A stretch of 64,000 nt of DNA from Burkholderia ambifaria AMMD (GCF_000203915.1 NC_008390.1:1302001-1366000); one strand, 5' to 3'; shown: positions 17,308 through 25,170, counted from the first letter of the stretch. Notes: generated from the sequence alone by a model not told the origin. Numbers and translations: made by a program.

Positions 17308-18138
17308 GTGAGTCTCTGGTTTCTGGTATTCCTGAGCGTCCTGCAGGGCGTTACCGAACTCTTCCCCGTCAGCAGTCTCGGCCACACGCTGCTCGTGCCG
17401 GCGTTGTTCGGCATGCACATCGACAAGCATGCGCCGCAGTTGCTGCCGTTCCTCGTCGCGCTGCACCTCGGCACCGCGCTCGCGCTGCTGTGGTATTTCC
17501 GTGCGCGCTGGATCGCGCTGATCAGCGGCTTCTTCGCGCAGCTCGGCGGCCGCAAGAACGACGACGGGCACCTGATGTGGGCGCTGATCATCGGCACGAT
17601 CCCGACCGGGATCGTCGGCCTGCTGCTCGAGAAGCGCCTCGAGCGCGTGTTTCACGATCTGCGGATCGTTGCGGTCGCGCTGATCATCAACGGCGTGCTG
17701 CTGTGGGTCGGCGACCGCATTCAGCGCAGCCGTGCGCACCAGGCGCCGGAGAAGATGACGTTCAAGCAGGCGTTCTTCGTCGGCCTCGCGCAGATCGGCG
17801 CGCTGATTCCGGGATTTTCGCGCAGCGGCCTGACGATGATCGCCGGCAATGTAGCCGGGCTGACGGCGGAGAAGGCGGCGGAGTTTTCATTCCTGCTCGG
17901 CACGCCGATCATTTTTGCCGCGGGCGTGCTCGAGTTGCCGAAGCTCTTTCATGCGCGCGACCAGCTCATGGACGCGCTGCTCGGCGGCGTGCTGACGGCG
18001 ATTGCCGCTTATCTGAGCGTGCGGTTTCTGATGCGCTATTTCGAAGGGCGCGGGCGGCTGGCTTCGTTCGGCGTGTATTGCGTGATCGCCGGCGTGTTCT
18101 TCCTCGGCTGGTTCATGCTGCATCCGCAGCCGGTTTGA
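17308..18138 (+). CDS. uppP: Undecaprenyl-diphosphatase UppP (BacA)
   Basis: This 276-residue membrane protein carries the two BacA signatures: [13 protein letters not shown] near residues 14-24 and [11 protein letters not shown] with the PGxSRSxxT core around residue 170. About eight membrane helices are visible. It dephosphorylates undecaprenyl diphosphate to recycle the lipid carrier for cell-wall synthesis and confers bacitracin tolerance. The start codon is GTG at 17308 with AAAAGGA upstream. The length matches the family. Confidence 0.95.
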   Translation: MSLWFLVFLSVLQGVTELFPVSSLGHTLLVPALFGMHIDKHAPQLLPFLVALHLGTALALLWYFRARWIALISGFFAQLGGRKNDDGHLMWALIIGTIPTGIVGLLLEKRLERVFHDLRIVAVALIINGVLLWVGDRIQRSRAHQAPEKMTFKQAFFVGLAQIGALIPGFSRSGLTMIAGNVAGLTAEKAAEFSFLLGTPIIFAAGVLELPKLFHARDQLMDALLGGVLTAIAAYLSVRFLMRYFEGRGRLASFGVYCVIAGVFFLGWFMLHPQPV

Positions 18139-18314
18139 CGGTTGCGGCGCCGGTCGCGCGTGATATGACGCGATGATCGGGTATAATTTCGGGCTCGGCT
18201 TCATGCCGGGCCCGTTTCGTTTCGGGGCTTTGAGTTCGTGGTTGTTGGGGGTGGGCTCGAAGCTTCGTGCGTTAAATGCGGTCCGGGTTTTTGTGGCCGT
18301 GTCTTTTCCCTCGA

Positions 18315-18391
18315 CCGCCCTTAGCTCAGTTGGATAGAGCAACGGCCTTCTAAGCCGTAGGTCACACGTTCGAATCGTGTAGGGCGGGCCA
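18315..18391 (+). tRNA. tRNA-Arg (anticodon UCU)
   Basis: A complete 77-base tRNA with encoded CCA. Acceptor arms CCGCCCT and AGGGCGG pair. The anticodon arm ACGGC-CTTCTAA-GCCGT gives UCU. The T arm contains GTTCGAATC. Immediately downstream the sequence changes to lower GC with IS and prophage fragments, so the 3' end is a likely integration target. Confidence 0.97.
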
Positions 18392-18724
18392 GTCTGATCA
18401 AGCTTCTGCGGTTGCCTTCCTCGACGCACGTCTCCGTACTGGAGTTCCATGTAACCGCTATGTAACCTGATTTCATCAATTCGGGGCGAGGACCATGCCG
18501 CACACAAGTTTTGGAATGCACGCGCGCCGCACTCGGTGGATTCCAGGATCGCGTCTCGATACAGAATCTAGCGACGCCGCATCGACCTAGATACGACGAG
18601 GCCTTGCTAAATTGATGGGGCCTTTGTGTACAGTCCCGGTTCTCCACAATCCAAGGGGAGCTGCTTGATTAAGAGTCGCTAACACAACCTGAACATGAGG
18701 CTGCGAACGTCATATCGTCGCGGC
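18392..18724. other. Non-coding junction between tRNA-Arg and the IS5 fragment
   Basis: No gene is supported. The sequence holds two closely spaced ATGTAACC elements near 18450-18468. Its composition shifts away from the chromosome to the left, as expected for an island edge. No full copy of the tRNA 3' end was noticed downstream in this window. Confidence 0.35.
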
Positions 18725-19114
18725 ATGGCGAGACGCAAAATCAGTAACGAGTTGTGGGTGGTGCTGGAACCGTTGATTTCGGCGTTCACGCCATCTCCCA
18801 AGGGCGGGCGGCGGCACACGGTCGATGATCGAGCAGCGCTGAACGGCATCCTGAATGTACTGCAGACCGGTATTCCTTGGGAAGACCTCCCCCAGGAGTT
18901 GGGCTTCGGCAGCGGTATGACGTGCTGGCGACGTCTACGAGACTGGCAGGACGCCGGCGTATGGGAGCGGCTGCATCTGGCGATGCTTCGTCGGCTGCGC
19001 GAGCATGATCAGATCGATTGGGAACGGGCAAGTCTCGATGGAGCCAGTGTCTCCAGCCCCCGGGGGGCCAAGAAACCGGCCCTATCCCGACAGATCGGGT
19101 GTCGGGCGTCATAG
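18725..19114 (+). pseudogene. Truncated, frameshifted IS5-family transposase (N-terminal part)
   Basis: The product starts MARRKISNELWVVLEPLI and continues with GGRRHTVDDRAALNGIL, GIPWEDLPQELGFGSGMTCWRRLRDWQ and ASLDGASVSSPRGAKK. This is the DUF4096-type N-terminal half of IS5/IS427-group transposases. After GAKK a single-base loss shifts the frame (the +1 frame continues TGPIPTDR), and the element is cut off near 19100. The DDE catalytic half is absent, so it is inactive. An IS insertion and deletion at the island edge is the likely history. Confidence 0.88.
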
Positions 19115-19143
19115 AGAAAATTCATTTCTTCATGAGCGCGCTT

Positions 19144-19803
19144 TCAGTGTCCCACCCCGGGCGCCAATTGAAAATTCATATCGATCACTGCGCCGTCAGT
19201 AGAAATAGGAGGATCAGGTTTTCCAATTTTGTTATGCGACATGCAACTCAGATGCAACGGCAATGGCCCCGAGCCTTTTAGTGAATACGATTTTTGTTGA
19301 CAAATCCACTCGATGGCCAATTCACTGACACCATCATCTCGAATGGTCGTTACACCGCTCAGCGCAATCGACCCCGTGTTCGAATCAGGAACGAATTCCG
19401 TATGCACAATTCCCACCGGTCGCCACCCGCATCGACCGGGCAGGTATTGATCTAAAAGAAATTGTACGGAGTAATTGGTCTGCCCAGATGGTACGCGAAC
19501 AAGGCTTTCGACAGACTGGTCGCGGAATGGGGCGTTTATCTGAGATTGGAATTGAGACCGTGATTGGCATTGTTCGTTCGTTGTCGCGAATTGTACGCCA
19601 AGCCAAACTTCAATGGATGGATCCTTTTCCCCTCGGAGAACCAATAGGTGATGAGGCGCACTATTAAGTTCAGGTCTGTCTGATTCACGATTGCTATCGC
19701 CTTCGATACGCGGTTGAAAGTTGGTGCTATACGCGCATGCGCCGAATGAGAAAAGAGCACATACAACACCCGCAATTACAGATATGCATGAATTTCTTTG
19801 CAT
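19144..19803 (-). CDS. Secreted protein of unknown function
   Basis: The 219-residue protein has an N-terminal hydrophobic signal sequence (about residues 6-24, ending GACA) and a polar mature part with four widely spaced Cys residues that could form disulfides. No domain is recognised. The gene has clearly lower GC than the surrounding chromosome and sits right behind the truncated IS5 fragment, suggesting transfer. The stop lies close to the IS junction, so the native C-terminus may have been altered. The start is the ATG at 19803. Confidence 0.6.
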   Translation of the reverse strand: MQRNSCISVIAGVVCALFSFGACAYSTNFQPRIEGDSNRESDRPELNSAPHHLLVLRGEKDPSIEVWLGVQFATTNEQCQSRSQFQSQINAPFRDQSVESLVRVPSGQTNYSVQFLLDQYLPGRCGWRPVGIVHTEFVPDSNTGSIALSGVTTIRDDGVSELAIEWICQQKSYSLKGSGPLPLHLSCMSHNKIGKPDPPISTDGAVIDMNFQLAPGVGH

Positions 19804-19835
19804 GGCGATCGCTCCTCAGCTAAGAGACGAAGGCT

Positions 19836-20609
19836 TCACCCATGAGCAGCAAGGCCGACAAACATAGCGATCAACAAGACAACAGCCCACACCATGATCT
19901 CGGCCACAGACAGAGACTGCCGCCGCCGTTGTGGCCGCTTGTATTCGACCGGGTCTTGGTCCCACGCGGACCTGACCGGCTGACGCGGTTCAAGCATACG
20001 ATACGCGGGCGGTTGCTGGTATGCTGGAGATCGGCCCATGGCGGCTTGCGGCGCGGCGTCTAACACGACAGGCGCCTTTGCCAGGAGCAGCGCGAGATAC
20101 GTTCGGCTTCGCGTGGTTTTCCCTGTGTGGATTAGAAGTACCGCAAGCAAGGCTTGGCAATCGCCAAGCGCGTCATGACGGAGCTGCTTGACCACGCCAT
20201 AGAACTCGCAGACCGAATCGAGCTTCTTCCTGCCGACGGCAGCGGGCCACGGAAACTGCTGGAGTGAACAGCGCCACGACTTTGCTGATCCAGCGTCGCA
20301 GACGACCGCCAGCATCCTTGCGTCGAACTGAGCATTGTGCGCGATCAGCACATCTGCCTCGTTGATCAGTGACGTGATCCAGGCGAGGTCAAGCACCTTT
20401 CCAGAAAGATCGGCGGCAGTCATGCCGTGTACCGCCTGAGCCTTCGGATGGATCGGCACACATGGCTCGCGCAAGCCGTGGTATCGGCCAATTTCCTGAA
20501 CGAGAACGCCTGAACCTGGTTCGATTTCAACAAGCAGGATTCCTATACTGATCGGCTCGTCGTGCGCCGCAACCCCAGTTGTTTCGGTATCGATGATCGC
20601 TACTTTCAT
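19836..20609 (-). CDS. DnaQ-like 3'-5' exonuclease with a C-terminal membrane anchor
   Basis: The 257-residue protein has a DEDDh exonuclease domain at residues 1 to about 165. Exo I is IIDTETTG (Asp6, Glu8), Exo II is LIAHNAQFDARML, and Exo III is LRHDALGDCQAL. The enzyme should remove 3' nucleotides from DNA or RNA. Residues about 195-230 are Pro/Arg/Gln-rich, and the C-terminus (about 235-255) is one transmembrane helix, which is unusual for this family. The ATG at 20609 directly precedes the VAIIDTET motif; the frame to 20666 adds 19 doubtful residues. Its location among prophage remnants suggests mobile origin. Confidence 0.8.
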   Translation of the reverse strand: MKVAIIDTETTGVAAHDEPISIGILLVEIEPGSGVLVQEIGRYHGLREPCVPIHPKAQAVHGMTAADLSGKVLDLAWITSLINEADVLIAHNAQFDARMLAVVCDAGSAKSWRCSLQQFPWPAAVGRKKLDSVCEFYGVVKQLRHDALGDCQALLAVLLIHTGKTTRSRTYLALLLAKAPVVLDAAPQAAMGRSPAYQQPPAYRMLEPRQPVRSAWDQDPVEYKRPQRRRQSLSVAEIMVWAVVLLIAMFVGLAAHG

Positions 20610-20646
20610 GTGCAAGTCCTCAAGCGCCTTTCGCATTCGCGCATGA

Positions 20647-20787
20647 TCACGTCCGTTTCTGCGCACAGATCATCGCGTAGATCCAGCCGATGACCGCCCA
20701 CCCGACAAGAAAGTTCGTCGTCGGGATCGCGCGATAGTCGGAGTGATCGGCCTTGCAGGCGACAATCGACGGCGCGACGAAATACAT
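20647..20787 (-). CDS. Short superinfection-immunity-type membrane protein, probably 5'-truncated
   Basis: The 46-residue frame reads YFVAPSIVACKADHSDYRAIPTTNFLVGWAVIGWIYAMICA. This matches the core of the superinfection immunity family (PF14373-like): a hydrophobic start, a short polar loop, then N-x-x-x-GW---GW in a second helix. Members in phages and plasmids block DNA injection by related phages. The frame upstream is open and hydrophobic (GVIFV) but meets a TAG before a start codon, so the N-terminal helix may have been lost by mutation. Function is inferred from the family pattern. Confidence 0.5.
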   Translation of the reverse strand: MYFVAPSIVACKADHSDYRAIPTTNFLVGWAVIGWIYAMICAQKRT

Positions 20788-20905
20788 GACAAAAATGACG
20801 CCGCTGGCAGCGCCCCGTCTCTAGCCGGTGCTTAAACATGTTAATCACGCAGCACGCGAACCTGCTCGGGCATCGGAATCGCGGCGACGCGGGCCAGCAC
20901 AGTCG

Positions 20906-21312
20906 TCACTGCGTGCTGCCTTTCTGATCGTATTCGTCGAGCGCGCCCTCAAGCATGGCGACCTCGCGCTTGCGCATTTGAATGTTCTCTGTCTTGCCGG
21001 GAAAGCGCGCCCGGTACGACTCAAGGGCCTCGATGGCGGCGGCGTGCCACGCGATGAGTTGCGCACATGTGACCCATTTGCGATCATCGGTCCAGACCGA
21101 CTGCCGGACTCGGCGAGCACGTCGGGCGGCGCGCGAAGGTTGATGAACTCGGCATAATGCAGGCTCGATTCGAACGACATCCACTTACCATCGTGCACAC
21201 TGCGCTCGCGGGCCAGTAGCGCGCCGTCGGACGCGATCGTGTATGCGAACTGCACGTCAGCGCGCCCGCTGTAGCATGACAAGCACTGTTTGAACTCCGG
21301 TGTTATCGTCAT
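20906..21312 (-). pseudogene. Frameshifted hypothetical gene of prophage type
   Basis: Coding potential is split between two frames. From the ATG at 21312 one frame gives MTITPEFKQCLSCYSG...MSFESSLHYAEFINLRAPPDVLAESG. Near 21100 the signal moves to another frame, giving VWTDDRKWVTCAQLIAWHAAAIEALESYRARFPGKTENIQMRKREVAMLEGALDEYDQKGSTQ and a stop at 20906. One base gained or lost around 21095-21110 would restore a protein of about 135 residues. No family is recognised. Confidence 0.6.
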
Positions 21313-21430
21313 TGATGCGTTTCGGTTGCGTGTCCTGTTGCGTAACCGCGACCGTTTGGAGATGTGCGTCGACAATCGGCGCGCTCGTCGCGATGATGCT
21401 TGCGGCGTGATGCTGATGAACCTTCATGGT
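21257..21430 (-). CDS. Small ORF overlapping the start of the frameshifted gene
   Basis: A 57-residue frame has an AGGAAA-type ribosome site before the ATG at 21430 and overlaps the next gene's start in another frame. The product (MKVHQHHAASIIATSAPIVDAHL...) has no recognised family and no membrane segment. Overlapping small genes are common in prophages, but composition alone could produce this frame. Confidence 0.3.
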   Translation of the reverse strand, partial: TMKVHQHHAASIIATSAPIVDAHLQTVAVTQQDTQPKRINDDNTGVQTVLVMLQRAR

Positions 21431-21498
21431 GTTTTCCTGTTGGTGAATGGGCGGCATCGCCGCCCTTTGCTGGCGCGCGTCGCACCTTCTCGCGGTAG

Positions 21499-22074
21499 TC
21501 AGGGGATCGTGCAATTAACTCGCGGCCCGGTTGTGATCGTCGAGCACGACGGGAGGAGGGCGAAGTTTCGCGCTTCGGTTGGACCAGCAACGGGAGTTGC
21601 TGCGGCAGTGCCGACAGGGGACGGTGCCGGAGAAGACGTTGGGATCATTGAAGGTGCCCCGCTCGCAGCCGCAGGAGCCGCACTCATTTTCGCCGCACCC
21701 ATGCTGACGGTAATCAGCGTCGGATAGTCGTAAGCGGCTCCCGTACCCATATCGATTGCCGTGCCGACGATGCCGCCGAACAGAAGGTTGCCGGCGACCA
21801 TGCCGCGCGCTGATGAAGCCACGGTAGAGATACCCGGCTCGCGCCCTTCCTTGTCACACTTGATGTTTAGGTCCCCCATCGATCGATGCAGAGAAACTGA
21901 ACCAGGCGTCGTGACGAACCACGTACCCTTATCGTTCGTAAGCTTGCAGCTCGCGCTGGTCACCGCTTCCGCCGCGCTTCGCGTCTCGACGGACACCACC
22001 TGCGTCGAGCCGTCGATGATCGAGGCACAACCGCTCAGGGACAACAGTCCCGTTACTACCCATATCGTTTTCAT
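21499..22074 (-). CDS. Lipoprotein of unknown function
   Basis: The 191-residue protein begins MKTIWVVTGLLSLSGCAS, a clear lipobox with Cys at residue 16, so it should be lipid-anchored in the envelope. The middle carries V-VETRSAAEAVTSASCKLTNDKGTWFVTTPGSVSLHRS, similar to small proteins with a PEGA-like beta fold. A Gly-rich hydrophobic stretch (GNLLFGGIVGTAIDMGTGAAYDYP) follows, then a Pro/Ala/Ser-rich tail. The frame is open to 22263, but the ATG at 22074 gives the signal sequence at the N-terminus. It may contribute to phage-encoded envelope functions; uncertain. Confidence 0.65.
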   Translation of the reverse strand: MKTIWVVTGLLSLSGCASIIDGSTQVVSVETRSAAEAVTSASCKLTNDKGTWFVTTPGSVSLHRSMGDLNIKCDKEGREPGISTVASSARGMVAGNLLFGGIVGTAIDMGTGAAYDYPTLITVSMGAAKMSAAPAAASGAPSMIPTSSPAPSPVGTAAATPVAGPTEARNFALLPSCSTITTGPRVNCTIP

Positions 22075-22548
22075 CGTTTTCCCCGATTCGCATTGCGCGC
22101 CGTGTACCAGCCGATGGTCGCCGCCAACGCGCTTGTTGTTTATTCCCCGATTTCTATTTAGCGCAGAACGCGCGTGAATCGAGCATGCATCAGATATGCC
22201 ACCTCTCCCTGACGCGCAGCCGAGATCGGTTAGAGAATGGGGAAGCGATGTCGGGCAGAGCACCCATACCGTGTTGATTCAGCTTTGAAACTAGACCTAC
22301 TTCGTGCTTACCCCACCTGTAAACCCTCAATTGTGTGAGGACGTGCTCGTACTAAATGCGCACAAGAAAGATTCTTGCGCGTTTCCGCTTCATCGCGAGA
22401 CATCATGGGTTCGCGTATTCGTACCAGATTCGACTTGTAGAACGGCTATCGCCATCAAGCAGGAACATTGGCTCACTTGAAGACGTCCCGACCGCACTTC
22501 CGGTTGCAAAATTGAAACGGGGCCAACATGGCGGTCACGCGCACCGAC
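22075..22548. other. 474-base gap with no supported gene
   Basis: The upstream region of the lipoprotein gene and the 3' side of the small prophage-like gene. GC is low for this genome. No intact coding frame, RNA or clear terminator was seen. Confidence 0.3.
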
Positions 22549-22734
22549 TCACAACACATTGGTTTGCCGTTCCAAGGAACTGATGCGCTGTTCGAGATCG
22601 CACATTTCGAACATCTTCGCGATCTGCGACAGCGCGAAGACGAAGCGCGCGCCGTCCTGGCTGTCGATCCGGTTCGTCCGCATGTCGCGGTAGACTTTCG
22701 CCATTTCCCGGCGCACAGCGTCGAGGTTGTGCAA
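22549..22734 (-). CDS. Small prophage-type protein
   Basis: The 61-residue frame uses a TTG start and reads LDAVRREMAKVYRDMRTNRIDSQDGARFVFALSQIAKMFEMCDLEQRISSLE. It resembles short helical proteins found near phage terminase genes (xVRREMAxVYRDxRxGRIDxxxGxRxVYxLxxI pattern recalled from such loci). The same frame is open a little upstream of the TTG (NSSFCLPSRVN), so the original N-terminus may be lost. Helical, cytosolic; function unknown. Confidence 0.55.
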   Translation of the reverse strand: MHNLDAVRREMAKVYRDMRTNRIDSQDGARFVFALSQIAKMFEMCDLEQRISSLERQTNVL

Positions 22735-22766
22735 GTTGACGCGGGAGGGCAGGCAAAACGACGAGT

Positions 22767-23015
22767 TCAGTCGTCGCCTCGCTCACCGGGTAGGGTTTGT
22801 GTATTTTCGCCGCATAGCACCCCCCTTTTTTCACGGTCGCGACGGCCGTTATCCGGTAACCAAACGACGTGAGTCAGGTCGCGCTCTCGCGCAACCGCGT
22901 CGAAGTCCGGCGGGTTGCTAGGATCGTAGATCAGCACGCAATAGGTAACGTTCGTCTCGACGGACTGAGCAGCGAGCGCCTCCTCAAGTCGCTCGATGCG
23001 CGTCTTGATTGTCAT
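22767..23015 (-). CDS. Small helical protein of prophage type
   Basis: The 82-residue protein begins MTIKTRIERLEEALAAQ, a short coiled-coil segment, followed by TYCVLIYDPSNPPDFDAVARERDLTHVVWLPDNGR. It lies just upstream of the 61-residue prophage-type gene on the same strand. That order, a coiled-coil protein then a VRREMA protein, is seen in tailed-phage packaging regions, although no terminase is present here. Function unknown. Confidence 0.55.
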   Translation of the reverse strand: MTIKTRIERLEEALAAQSVETNVTYCVLIYDPSNPPDFDAVARERDLTHVVWLPDNGRRDREKRGVLCGENTQTLPGERGDD

Positions 23016-23039
23016 GGCATCCCCCGGTACCCGAGCGTC

Positions 23040-23259
23040 GGGATTTGTCTTCTGGCTAATGCATCGTTGGCACCGGACCGTACCCCGCTGAGTCCACCTT
23101 CGTCAGCTGGTGGGCTCGCCGGTCTAGGCATTCTTCCCCGGAAGCGCCCCTTGAATGATTCGTTCTTCGCGATGTCGGTCGGCTCGCGTGGACGCGAGAA
23201 GTCAACCATTCCCGCGTGTAGTTGTCCACGATCGTGAGCGTAGCGATCACGCAATCCAT
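23040..23259 (-). pseudogene. Remnant of an IS3-family transposase (orfB)
   Basis: Two frames together preserve pieces of an IS3/IS407-type integrase core. From 23259, IATLTIVDNYTREWL matches the catalytic-Asp strand. In the neighbouring frame, VDFSRPREPTDIAKNESFKGRFR corresponds to the conserved D-SRPG-PTDNA-IESFNGR-R block containing the catalytic Glu. A return to the first frame gives ECLDRR. About 100 residues expected between the first two blocks are missing. The element is internally deleted and frameshifted, and so dead. Confidence 0.75.
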
Positions 23260-23380
23260 CTATCAACACGCACCGACGCAACGACAACCGATTTCACAGA
23301 CCCTTCGCATGGTTCGTCCCTGCAGCAGTCCTGCCGAATTTCCGGCAAGGCCGTCGCGCATCCATTCTCGGGAGAACATC

Positions 23381-23491
23381 ATGCGATATCCGTTGCAGCA
23401 CTCCGACGCACGCGTGTCTGCGCCGCATCCATCTGACCTCGAACCCGCCCCGCACGCACCGGCACAGCGGCCGAACATCGAGGAGGTGTGA
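23381..23491 (+). CDS. Short ORF at the head of the reb locus (36 aa)
   Basis: A 36-codon frame with a GGGAGAA ribosome site ends three bases before the ATG of the next gene. Its last codons (IEEV, stop) are also the next gene's GAGGAGG ribosome site. The product is Pro/His-rich with no recognised motif. The tight coupling suggests it is translated ahead of the 212-residue protein, perhaps as a leader. It may equally be a chance frame. Confidence 0.4.
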   Translation: MRYPLQHSDARVSAPHPSDLEPAPHAPAQRPNIEEV

Positions 23492-23494
23492 GCC

Positions 23495-24133
23495 ATGAGC
23501 AACGAAGCACTTGACCCGCTGCTGCGACGGTTCGCCGAGAAGCGATTGGGGCGGCCACTCGAGCCGGGCGAAGAACAGGCACTGCTGGAGCGGCTGCCGA
23601 GCAGGCACGCCAACCAGCCGGCGCCAACCGTCGGCACGGCCGCCACGCAGGCGCACCCCGCGAACCCACCGCTGCCACAGCCGAAAACCCGGCAGGAGGC
23701 GCGCGAGCAGATCAAGCATTTCCTGCAGCTCAACCAGCAAAAGGCGTACGAGAAGATGCGCGGCATCCTGCAGACGATCGATGCGCAGAACGAAACAACC
23801 CTCGGCATGCTGGCGTCGGAACAGCGGAAGGTGTCCGGCGTACTCGACGCGCACGAGCCGCCGGCCGACGCTCAGGCATCCGGCGCGGCCGACATCCAGG
23901 ACAGCACACGCGAGGCAATGGCGCTGATTGGCGAACAGCTGACGGGCCTCATCCGGCAGGAAATCGATGCATGCTTCCGGCAATACGTCGATTTGCTCAC
24001 CGTCCGGCTCGATGCGATATACGACCGCCTCCAAAGTATCGGCGCCACCACGCCCGAATCGCCCGAATCAACCGCACCGGATGCCGCCGCCACCGCGGTC
24101 GTTCACGACACCCCCGGCCCAGCGTCCATGTAG
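23495..24133 (+). CDS. R-body-locus protein of unknown function (212 aa)
   Basis: The protein has three visible parts. Residues 1-35 are a compact helical start (LDPLLRRFAEKRLGRPLEPGEEQALLERL). Residues about 37-70 are a Pro/Ala/Gln linker. Residues about 70-180 are a long helical, probably coiled-coil region with little Gly or Pro (EAREQIKHFLQLNQQKAYEKMRGILQTIDAQN; MALIGEQLTGLIRQEIDACFRQYVDLLTVRLDAIYDRL). There is no signal peptide. A strong GAGGAGG site precedes it. It lies 84 bases before the first RebB gene on the same strand, so a role in R-body assembly or chaperoning is suggested by position only. Confidence 0.7.
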   Translation: MSNEALDPLLRRFAEKRLGRPLEPGEEQALLERLPSRHANQPAPTVGTAATQAHPANPPLPQPKTRQEAREQIKHFLQLNQQKAYEKMRGILQTIDAQNETTLGMLASEQRKVSGVLDAHEPPADAQASGAADIQDSTREAMALIGEQLTGLIRQEIDACFRQYVDLLTVRLDAIYDRLQSIGATTPESPESTAPDAAATAVVHDTPGPASM

Positions 24134-24217
24134 TAGCACACGGGTCATGCGGCTCAACGCAAAAAACGGCCAGCCCCGATGTGCGCCTTCTCAACTACGT
24201 GAACCAAGGAGCAACAA

Positions 24218-24550
24218 ATGGCTGAAAAGTGTCAAGTGTGCCAGGTCAATCCCGCGATTACGGATGCGGTCACACAGGTCAACGTCAAGGTGGTCGCCGA
24301 AGCGCCGGCAATGGCGATGGGCTCGCTGTACCAGGCCCAAAGTCATTCGCTGAGCATCCTGTTCGAGAACGCGGTGCAACAGCAATCGCAGGCCGCGATC
24401 CAGTCGCAGACGTCGACGAACGTGGGGACGATGCAGCTCTACACGATCGGGCCGGAAAGCGCGGGCGCGGCCGCCACGGAAATCGGCTCGAACGGGATCA
24501 TCTCGCTGCTGGCCGACGTGATCGCGATCGGCAAGGCGGTGGCACGTTAA
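24218..24550 (+). CDS. RebB-family R-body protein (copy 1)
   Basis: The 110-residue protein shows the RebB/killing-trait pattern: A-ITDAVTQ-NVKVV-EAPAMAMGSLYQAQSHSLSILFENAVQQQ, then a Thr/Ser-rich middle and a hydrophobic C-terminal helix. RebB proteins polymerise into the coiled ribbons called R-bodies, which can unroll and rupture membranes. The N-terminus contains a CxxC pair (CQVC) before the conserved core, which is unusual. It is highly similar to copy 2, including a shared identical 36-base block, so the two arose by duplication. An AAGGAG site precedes the ATG. Confidence 0.9.
   Translation: MAEKCQVCQVNPAITDAVTQVNVKVVAEAPAMAMGSLYQAQSHSLSILFENAVQQQSQAAIQSQTSTNVGTMQLYTIGPESAGAAATEIGSNGIISLLADVIAIGKAVAR
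24409..24444 (+). repeat. 36-base block identical to 24980-25015
   Basis: Within RebB copies 1 and 2, bases 24409-24444 and 24980-25015 are identical. They encode TSTNVGTMQLYT. The surrounding coding sequence is also close, pointing to a recent tandem duplication or gene conversion within the reb locus. Confidence 0.85.
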
Positions 24551-24749
24551 GGCGCCGTCGCAACACCGTGGTTGAGCGGCGGCGCAAGCGGTACGAATCA
24601 CCAATGCCGCCGCCGCGCCGCGGATCCGCAGCACGGCGGCCGCCACCAGCACAGCGGTGCCGTGTGGTGTTCCGGAGCAACTGACAGAACTGACAGAACG
24701 GGCAGAGCCGATTCGATGCGGCGCCCGATCGCAAACCAGGAGAAACTCG

Positions 24750-25118
24750 ATGGGAAACGAAAACGATCCGATCATTGGCGACCCGACCGACGCCTGCGAC
24801 TGCAAGACCTGCGCGGTCAATGCCGCGATCACCGATGCGGTCACGCAGACCAACGTCAAGGTCGTGGGCGAAGCGCCCGCGATGGCGACGGGCTCGCTGT
24901 ACCAGGCCCAGAGCCATTCGCTCAGCGTGCTGTTCGAAAACGCCGTGCAGCAGCAGTCGCAGGCCGCGGTGCAACTGCCGACGTCGACGAACGTGGGGAC
25001 GATGCAGCTCTACACGCTCGGGCCGGCGAGCGCGGGCGCCGCCGCAACGGAAATCGGCTCGAGCGGCGTGCTTTCCGTGCTGGCTGACGTGCTCGCGATC
25101 GGCAAGGCGCTCGCCTGA
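24750..25118 (+). CDS. RebB-family R-body protein (copy 2)
   Basis: The 122-residue protein repeats the RebB core (AAITDAVTQTNVKVVGEAPAMATGSLYQ, SHSLSVLFENAVQQQSQAA) with a hydrophobic C-terminus. It has a longer acidic N-terminus holding a CxCxxC cluster (CDCKTC). With the CxxC of copy 1 this suggests metal binding or disulfide linkage between subunits. A CAGGAG ribosome site supports the ATG at 24750; the open frame from 24657 is unlike the family. It lies 199 bases after copy 1 on the same strand. Confidence 0.9.
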   Translation: MGNENDPIIGDPTDACDCKTCAVNAAITDAVTQTNVKVVGEAPAMATGSLYQAQSHSLSVLFENAVQQQSQAAVQLPTSTNVGTMQLYTLGPASAGAAATEIGSSGVLSVLADVLAIGKALA

Positions 25119-25137
25119 CGCGCAACCCGGCGTTGAC

Positions 25138-25170
25138 GCCTGGCGGCAGCCGCGGTGGCCGCCGCCAGGC
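25138..25170. repeat. Inverted repeat after RebB copy 2
   Basis: GCCTGGCGGC (25138-25147) and its complement GCCGCCAGGC (25161-25170) form a 10-bp stem 20 bases after the RebB copy 2 stop. No T-run follows. It could be an RNA-stabilising or partial-termination element setting the ratio of reb transcripts. Confidence 0.45.

Noticed and set aside
18191..18216. Terminator after uppP
   Set aside because: The stem has a mismatch and is not followed by a proper T-run; too weak to call.
20606..20848. 80-codon minus-strand frame covering the superinfection-immunity segment
   Set aside because: The Arg/Cys-rich product has no fold-like pattern, whereas the neighbouring frame gives a clear membrane protein motif.
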